DNA of 64,000 bases from Mesostigma viride (Eukaryota > Streptophyta > Mesostigmatophyceae > Mesostigmatales > Mesostigmataceae): positions 1-64,000 of the forward strand of contig RPFO01002021.1 in NCBI GenBank assembly GCA_009746045.1. Direction: 5' to 3'. Numbering within the stretch: position 1 is the stretch's first letter; each line of letters opens with the position of its first letter. Positions 28,201 to 37,200 of this stretch are shown one piece after another. The translations under genes were made by a program, and so were the position numbers. The notes under the pieces are model-generated. The model did no database searches. It was given only the letters and a program-made list of their open reading frames with translations, and was not told the DNA's origin.

Positions 28201-31200
28201 TTTGGCTGATATGCCTGATTTATGTCCCCCTAATGGTAAAATGAGTCCTGGCTGAGTTATAAGGCCTACCTACCTACCTGGTGCGGTCTTGTGCATCCTT
28301 TCTCAGTAGTAAGGATGTTACTTAGCCATCCAAGCTACCTGCACCTAGTCACCAGGCAGATGCTTGTCACCTTGGGCAGGGGCCTGTGAAAGATACCCTT
28401 TACTTTTCGCTTCCCAATGGCCGGCCCAACACCATGCCAGCACCCACTGAGCTATTCCCAATCTACCCTGTCGCTGGAGGCTAGATAGACCCCTCCGATT
28501 CCGTTTCCTTAACATGGAGGATTCGCTCTTCCGTGATGCAGTCTACAACGGTAATCAGTCAATTATTTTAGTTACTCCCAGTACTGAGATATAACGCATA
28601 ATGCATACCGGCGCGCTCCCCACAGGCTTATTTGAGCATGTATGCACAGGCATCTGCATGCATTTGTGTGTGTGGATGGGTTAAGACCCCAATTATTTAT
28701 GTAATGAATCCACTAAAAGGACCCCAGCATCCATCGCAGTCCTCATTTCAGCTTTTCCTGTCTTGTTTCAACTCCCCCAATCCCTCGACCTTCCTCTTCC
28801 CCCTTTTCCTTCCTTGTCACCCCCCACTGTAATCTGTGCTGTCCTGTCTTCTCTCTCGTTCTCACATTGGCCGCTCTACCTTTACGCTTTGATGGACCTT
28901 GCACCTATCAGTCTTCTGCTTGCCCCTCCAACCCCTCTCCTCACATGCTTGCACATGGCCTTCACGGGGGCTGCAGTCCCCCTACTGCCTCCCCCAGCGT
29001 TGACCTCTTCACACCTCTCACTGTCTGACTTCAGTATTCGGATGAACCGCAGTGACAAGAAATGCTTTCCAACCCCTCGCAAGGCATGCTCCTCACACCA
29101 ACATACCCCACCACTTTCTCGTGTGCCCATGTGACGTATCGCAGTGGCAACTCCCGCTTCCATCGCCTCCCGAAGCCATGTCCTCACATAACATGTCCCG
29201 CCTGCCTTTTGTGTGTGCGCACATGTGACGTATCGCAGTGGCAACGGACGCTCGCTGTGCCCCAGTTCGACCGCGCCTGCGGGACGCTCACCTCCGTCAC
29301 TATCTCCCTGCAGGGGCTGTCCGTCCACCAAATGAACATCGAGTCCCAGGACACGAGCTCTACTGTGATATCCTACACCATCGGCGCCGACATCGTCCTC
29401 TCCCGCTCCAGCGGGGCGCCCCTCCTGACCGTGTCCCCCCAGCGCGTGTCCAACCTGAGCCTCGGCGCCTACGACGGCACGCTCGACTTCAGCGGTGGGT
29501 CGGGTCGCCGCGAGACCGGGGACGTGCGCGCGCTCGGGAACGTCACGCTCACAGACAGCCTGGCCGAGTTTGTCTCGGCTTCCCCAGGGACCCTGGGGAG
29601 TGTGATCTTGCCGGTCTCAGCGACCAAGGTGTCGTTCGTGAGCGGCGGGGGCAGCGTCATCCAGTTCTCCCTGACGAACGCGTCGGCGACGGTCTCGGTC
29701 CGGTACGCGACCGCGGGCGGGTCACCGCCGCCACCATCCTCGGGATCGCCTCCGCCAGGGGCATCGCCGCCACCGCCACGTAAGACTGCGCTTCCATCAT
29801 TCGGCTCATTACGATTTTTTTAGTTAATGACCCCTGGAAGAGCCTGGGACAGAACGGGGTTGTGAACAATTTCTTTAAGGGGGCCAGAACGGGGTTAGAG
29901 TCAGTTTCTGAAGTGGGGCGGAAAAGTTTCCCCGGTTGACAAGAACACGACAAAGCGGTAAAGTTGGAATTGAACCACCCTGTGACCGGAGTGCAGGCCG
30001 CGTTATTTACCATGACTCGTGCGCACGAACATGGTTGTCCATAGTTTGTTGAGGTTCCCTCAAGGTGGCCTGTTTTGGAGCGGGGCCATTACCCTCATCC
30101 ACATGCTCGGTTTTATGATCTAGCCGCCCCCCCCCCCCCTCCCCCCCCGCCCCCCTTCTTCCCTTGTGGGTGTATTCAGGTGGTGATGTTCCCCCCTGCA
30201 CCCAGTCGGTCTCCTCCGACACGATTGGTCGGTTCCTCAACGGGACCGACATGGTCCCCACCAACGTGAGTACTAGAGCGTTGCTTTACAGTAGGTGTTC
30301 GGTCAACGTAGGAATCCTTTATCTGCCTTTGGACATGAGCCATAGCATGGCCGCTGCCATAAATGTCCAGGTAAAATAAGACCCAGGCCCTTTTTTACCT
30401 GGAGGTTTTGTTATATGGTACTTTGCCTCCGCCAATATGAGTACCGCAGTCGTTGCCTACTCTGAATGTCTGCTTAACCTACTAGAGATGTTCTTAACTG
30501 TTCTTTAAGGCCCATGACCATGAGTAGTGGAGGGGTTGCTTGTACTATGTCTTTGGTAAACCGAGTGGGCATGAGCCCTTTTCTCGCACTTGAGCCCTAC
30601 CAAGAAGAATCCTAGTGTGCTGGTCTACTGGGATGTTAACTGGGTGGTTTCTCACCCCACTTGCATACTAGTATGTATAGCTTGCACCACCTTGACCATG
30701 CCAACTGACAGGAGTGATGTGTGACGCCCGTTTCCCATGCTGTGCGTACCAACTTCCTGCAGCGCTGCATATAGGATGCCATGCACCCATCTCTGCTGCC
30801 AGTGCCAGGCTGTCATGGTCTGCCTGACCTTGACACCACTTCCTCAATTCTGCCCCCGCATGACACCACGGCTTCCCAAGGCATTCCCCCCATTCATTGC
30901 CCGCGGTTCTGTCCTGTACCATGCCGACATCCCACAGCCACAACCTCTACCCATATCGCCTACTTATATCCCATAACAACATCCCATAGCAATATCCCAT
31001 ACCCATTTCCCATACCCATTTCCTATACCCATATCCTATACCCATATCCCATTCCCACATCCCTCACCCATTTCCCATACCCATATCCTTTGCCTGCTTT
31101 TCCACCCCCGCCTCCCCATCACACTTGCCCGCTCCCGATCATGCAGATAATTGTACTTATATAAGTGTGTGGTTTCGTGTGCGCACACTATATAAGTAAT

Positions 31201-34200
31201 CGACCTGGATTTGCTTGTGTGCGTTTGTTGCCAAATGCTGCCCTCATTTTCCTTCTGCTGATGCCCGTTCTCTGGCACCTCCCCCTTAATACTCCCACCG
31301 TGCGCCCCCCCCCCCCCCCCCCACACACAGTGGACGCGAGAGTTATCAGTGCCACAGTTTGACCCGGCATGCGGATCCCTCTACGCCGTGACCCTGACAG
31401 CCGAGGCGCGTGTGCAAGGCTCCGTCTCATACGAGTCCCTGGAGCCCACGGCGTGGACCATCGCCATCAACTTCTCCGCGCTGGTCGTGGTCAGACGGCC
31501 CGCGGGCGGCGGCGCCGAGCTGCTCCGTCTCACGCCCACCCGCTCCGCGACCGTGTTCACAAACCCTTTTGACGGGGTCGTCAACTTCGAGGGCCAGTCA
31601 GGCGGCGTGCTGGCGAACCTGAACGCAAGCGCCGGGGGCCAGGCCGTGCTGCGATTTGACCAGAACCTGAGCGCGTTTATCTCGCCCACGCCAGGTGTCG
31701 CGGGGGGATTGGTGTACATCCCTGTGGCGGCCACGGGGGCGAGCTCGTACAGCCCCGGTGGCAACTACGTGATGCGCTACGCGGCCAACGCCAGCATCAG
31801 CATCACCATCGCGTACAGCCTCTCGCCAGGTTAGCCGGGGGGGATCTTGCCCTTCCCAAAGAAATCCACAAGTTTTCCCAGTGGAATCTCCCAAATAGAT
31901 TGGAGTTTAAATTTGTAGGAGTTGCCACAGTCTGGCCTTTTGGAACCCTTTCTTTCTCTCTTTCTTCTTTCTCTTTCTGTTTTGATCCAGGGTATGGTGG
32001 ATCCCTGGAAAATTTTTCACACCGGAAACAGTCATGTGCTTGGCCCAGGGACACAGGTTGCAGGCAGGGTCCGTGTTCTCGTGTGTCTTATGTCTATCTG
32101 AAGTCCTGTCTCTCTGGTATGTGTCATGTCTCTCGGGAGTATGCTACCGTTCCTACCTTTCTCACCGGAAGATTGCCTGGAGTAGAAAAGGGTAATGGAA
32201 TGGTCAAGTACGATTGGGCGTATCTCTAGTATGTCTTAAGTGGATCCTCCCTGAGTATAGTTTGCCGTATTTCTAGTATGTCTTAAGTGGATCCTCCCTG
32301 AGTATAGTTTGCCGTATTTCTAGTATGTCTTAAGTGGATCCTCCCTGAGTATAGTTTGCCGTATTTCTAGTATGTCTTAAGTGGATCCTCCCTGAGTATA
32401 GTTTGCCGTATTTCTAGTATGTCTTAAGTGGATCCTCCCTGAGTATAGTTTGCCGTATTTCTAGTATGTCTTAAGTGGATCCTCCCTGAGTATAGTTTGC
32501 CGTATTTCTAGTATGTCTTAAGTGGATCCTCTCTGAGTATAGTTTGCCGTATTTCTAGTATGTCTTAAGTGGATCCGCTCTGAGTATAGTTTGCTGCCTC
32601 CTGGATTCGCGCACGTTCTTGCTTGCCATGTGAGAGGCCCTGCATATGCGCAGGGCATGTACTTCATCTTAAACGGAAGACGTCGACTTATTTTGTCGTA
32701 CGGACATGCGCGGCTTTTTTTTACAATGACAGGCTCCACTGGTGATTTCTGCAGGCATTCACTGCTTGCAACTGCCATTCTTTCTTTTTTATCATGTTTA
32801 TGTTCAACTGGCGATGTGCATGCAGTGCCATTCCCGCCACCACCGCCGACGCCGACGCCAATGCCGCCCCCAAGCCCAGCCCCACGACCCCCCCCTGAGC
32901 GACCTCCCAGCACGTCACCACCGTTCCGGCCACCACCACCGCCGCCACCGTCGCCGGCGCCACCACCGCCGCCATCACCGCCACATCCCTCAACGCCTTC
33001 GCCACACCCTGGCCCAAGGCCCCCTGCGCCTCCTCCCCCATCCCCACCGCCACCACCGCCGTCGCCACCGCCGCCATCCCCACGACCGCCGCCACCACCA
33101 CCACCACCGTCAGCCACAGGTGACTGCATCCCTTGCCCTTGGTCTCCATGGTCGCTATTCCTCATGTCGCTACCCCAGCAATTTTGGTTGCTACTAAAGC
33201 AATCCACAAATTTTGGTTGCTCCTAAAGCAATCCACAAAATCTCTGGCAGCGTATATATATATCGTACCTGTGCTTGTGTATATGTAGTAGTATATATAC
33301 ATATCGTAGCTGTGCTCGTGACTTTCTATTTCCTGGTGCGGCTACCGGTGCATGTTGGCTTGCCCCACAACGCTGTGGTGAGCCCAGCCGAGCACGTTTG
33401 GTGGAACCGGTGAACGGGGGAGAGCTTGTTCTACAAGCACTGACTTTAGATGCTCTCTAGCATTAGCCTGCATGCATGGGTCTCTCCTACACCCCCCCTT
33501 GCCCCCCTTGCCCCCCTTGCCCCCCTCGCCCACCTTGCCCCCCTCGGCCCCCTTGCCCCCCTTGCCCCCCTTGCCCCCCTTGCCCCCCTTGCCCCCCTGG
33601 CCCCCCTTGCCCCCCCTTACCCCCCTTTCCCCCCTTGCCCCCCTTGCCCCCCTTGCCCCCCTTGCCCCCTTTCCCCCCTTTCCCCCTTTTCCCCCTTTCC
33701 CCCCTTTCCCCCCTTGCCCCCTTGCCCCCTTGCCCCCTTGCCCCCCTTGCCCCCTTGCCCCCCTTGCCCCCTTGCCCCCTTGCCCCCTTGCCCCCTTGCC
33801 CCCCTTGCCCCCTTGCCCCCCTTGCCCCCTTGCCCCCTTGCCCCCCTTGCCCCCTTGCCCCCTTGCCCCCTTGCCCCCCTTTCCCCCCTTGCCCCCCTAG
33901 CCCCCCTAGCCCCCCTTGCCCCCCTTGCCCCCTTGCCCCCTTGCCCCCCTTGCCCCCCTTACCCCCTTGCCCCCCTTGCCCCCTTGCCCCCCTTGCCCCC
34001 CTTGCCCCCCTTGCCCCCCTTGCCCCCCTTGCCCCCCTTACCCCTCTTGCCCCCTTGCCCCCCTTGCCCCCCTTGCCCCCCTGCCCCCCTTGCCCCCTTC
34101 CCCCCTTGCCCCCTTGCCCCCCTTGCCCCCCTTGCCCCTCTTACCACCCTCACCCCTCTTGCCCCTCTAACCCCTTCCCCTTTCCCCTCGTCTCCCCCGC

Positions 34201-37200
34201 GCGCTCTGCCCCTGCCTTGCTGCCACCATGCCAACACCCGCAGGAAATGCATCCCCCCCTCCCCCCGCGGTCGACGCTGCGGAATGTGAGAATGCCGACT
34301 TTGACCTCGCGTACGACCTCCTTGTGGTCGTGTCCGAGGAGATCAGCTGCCAGTTCCCCAACTATTTACAGGAGGCCGCGACAGGCTGCCCCGACGTGAG
34401 CTGCGGCGTGGGCACGGGCCAGCGCCCCTGCTGCACCTGCCTCAGCAAGCAGCTCGCAATCTTCCTTAGCTCGCGCAGCGTGAGCGGGCAGCTGTACGTT
34501 GAGGTGCTCGCAAACTGCCGCGCGCTCAGCGTCGGGGGTTGCCCCGTCGACAAGTTCCTTGCCGCCATGAGCGTGTGCACGGGGACGAACAGCTCCAGCA
34601 CACCGGATCTCACCAGCGGGCTCGCCGACTTGAGGTCGATCATAGGTACGGTACCGGCCGTCCGGCACGGATTAGGGCCAGACCTATTTGAAGCGCACCC
34701 CCTCCTCGCCCCCCCCCAGACCTCCCCTCTTCATACCTCCTTTGATTGTGGTGTTTTGCTTCTTTTGAGGTAATAATAATAATTGAATTGGATCATAATA
34801 CTGTAGATTGTAATACTTGATAACACTTGAACTAGGATCGCTGAACTGAGGTTGATCATCGGCATGTGAGTTTGGGGACCTTTCACCTGCCACATGGGTC
34901 GGTTGTTGTGTACTGGCAACCACATGGTCGTCCATCTGCGCTTGTTCGCATGGGCAAATAGGTCTTTTGCATAATTGCATTGTCTAGTGTGGTAGAATTG
35001 TTATTATTATTATTATTATCATTATCATTTTCTTTATTTGGGTTAGAGTGACCTGGATAGGCAGATCCAGCGGGTCCACGACTTCCGGTTGAGCACGGCG
35101 ACGCGGGCAAAAAATATCGAAAACGTCCTGGGCTGTAGATTTTTCATGGGCAACGCAACCATATGGTAGGTACCATTTGTTAACCCCTATTTATGTGATT
35201 ACTCTGCTGGTGCTTTGTCTTTTGCAAACCCCAACGCCCTCGGCATGCAGCGGGCGGCATCCTCACTGCCCCGGCGCTCAGCTACAGTGAGCGTGGATTC
35301 GCCGGTGCCCCTGCGGCACCTGCACTTGCCATGGGCCCTTCGTACGCAATCACCGTCGTCAAGTCATCCTTCGGCCGCTCCCTCTACCGCGTGTACACCA
35401 AGGAGCCCTGGCTGCAGATCAAGCAGTCGTTCCTGACCCAGTTCCACCGCTCCAACACCATCTGCCGCGTCGGACCCTTTGTCAATGCGCCCAACACCGC
35501 GTACGACCAGACCACGGACCGCTGGCTGATTATGGAGGTGGCGCGCAATGGCACGGAACATTTCCTGTGCTTGCTGCTGTCGCTCTCCAACATCCCCTAC
35601 GGCCTGCAGTTCCGAGGCTTTGCGATCTCTCTCCCTGCGGACCCTGGCGACTTTGCTTTCTCCGTCATGCCGGATGGGTACTACATCGGGACATTTGAGA
35701 ACCCGCCTGCGGTCTATGCCCTCGACCGTGCCACCCGCGCACTGGTCCGCCTCCTGCCGACGACTCTTGCCGGCTATGGCCTCCAGGGACTCATGCCGGC
35801 CACCCTGAGTGGATTGCCGGCCAGGGCAAACATCACTTGCGGCTTCTTCCTTCGCGCGGTGGATGATGAGATCTCCGCCGGCACCCCGGATGTGGGCGGC
35901 GACTTTGTGGAGGTGTGGCAGCTCTGCCCTAGCTTCGACAACGCGACTGCTCGTAGCCTGACCATGTTGGCCAACGTGAGGGTTACCGAGTTCGATACCA
36001 GGTTCTGCGGTTCGGTGAGCGATGCCAATTGCTTTGCACAGCCCGGCTCGACGTTGTTGTTGAACACGTACCACCGGAGCATGATCTCCAAGGCCTCCTA
36101 CCGCAGCTTTGCGGCTTACGATGCTCTGGTGGGCAGCTGGACCGTGGATGGCAGCAATGACAAGGTGCGTATCATTGCGTCGTGTAGTTGCGTCCCTTAA
36201 TTATGTATGCAGCACGGACAAGGTGCTTGTAGGTGCACACTGCACAGTTTCCTGCTGCGTGCTGTCTATCAGTTGTCATAATAAATTACCTTACTTTGTC
36301 ATACACCCCTCTCTTGGGGTTTTTTCCCGTACTGCCAGCATAAATAAGTACTTGCGTGCTATGCGAATAGGCAAGCCATGGAGATACTTTGCCAATCTCG
36401 TTAAATAAATACTGCCAGCATGTATGAGATCCAAGTACTTGGCATATACATACTGGAACAAATATCTTTAATGGCATAGTGATCCATTCTAGACGTCGCT
36501 TCTAACCTGGCAGGTGCATTCTTGCTTGCAGCTGCATGGTACAGTGTGCATAAAGGGCATGATACAGTAGATTGTGCATATAAAGGGCATGGTACAGTGT
36601 GCACAAGGTGACTGTGGAGTAGGGAAATTCTCTCTGCCTCGCCTGTTGACCCGTCCCTCAGAGACACATTGCACGCCGCATACATGGGCACCGATGTAGG
36701 GTTTGTGGGGGGTGCCCTTGACCATGGCGAGTATTTCCTATCAGCCATGACCAAGGACCGGCGCACCGAGTCAGGTCCGCAAAACACCAGTGCACAGGCA
36801 CCCTCGTACGCCGGTATTCCGTTTCTCATAGTACTTGAAATGGCCCTGAGGGATCCCAGGAAAGGCCTGATGGGCAGGAATGGTACATGGAGGGTACATG
36901 GAGGGACCATTTTTCAAGAATGCGCTCTGACCTTGAACAAATGCTTGAGAGATGGCCCGGGAGAACACTTGAGCATTTGGCAAGGGTAGCAATGCAAAGC
37001 GGTCCTGCCTGGATGTGTCCCTCCACTGAACTGTTCAGCTGATGCCGTCTGCTGGGTTTATTCTCGTATTTGCCTATCATACTTACACCTTACCTGGACC
37101 GGCTGGCCCCAAGTCCCTTAAACTTCATCACATCCTCGTGATGTTTTTTTTCTTATTGCTCGGCTCACCTCTCACCCACATGCCCTGTATTTCTTTGTCC

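Noticed and set aside
33450-34399. Pro/Leu-rich ORFs up to 307 codons over the CCCCCTTG array.
   Set aside because: The array length drifts out of frame, the neighbouring exons splice cleanly across it, and the phase 1-1 linker exon at 32826-33119 already ends before it. It is an intron.
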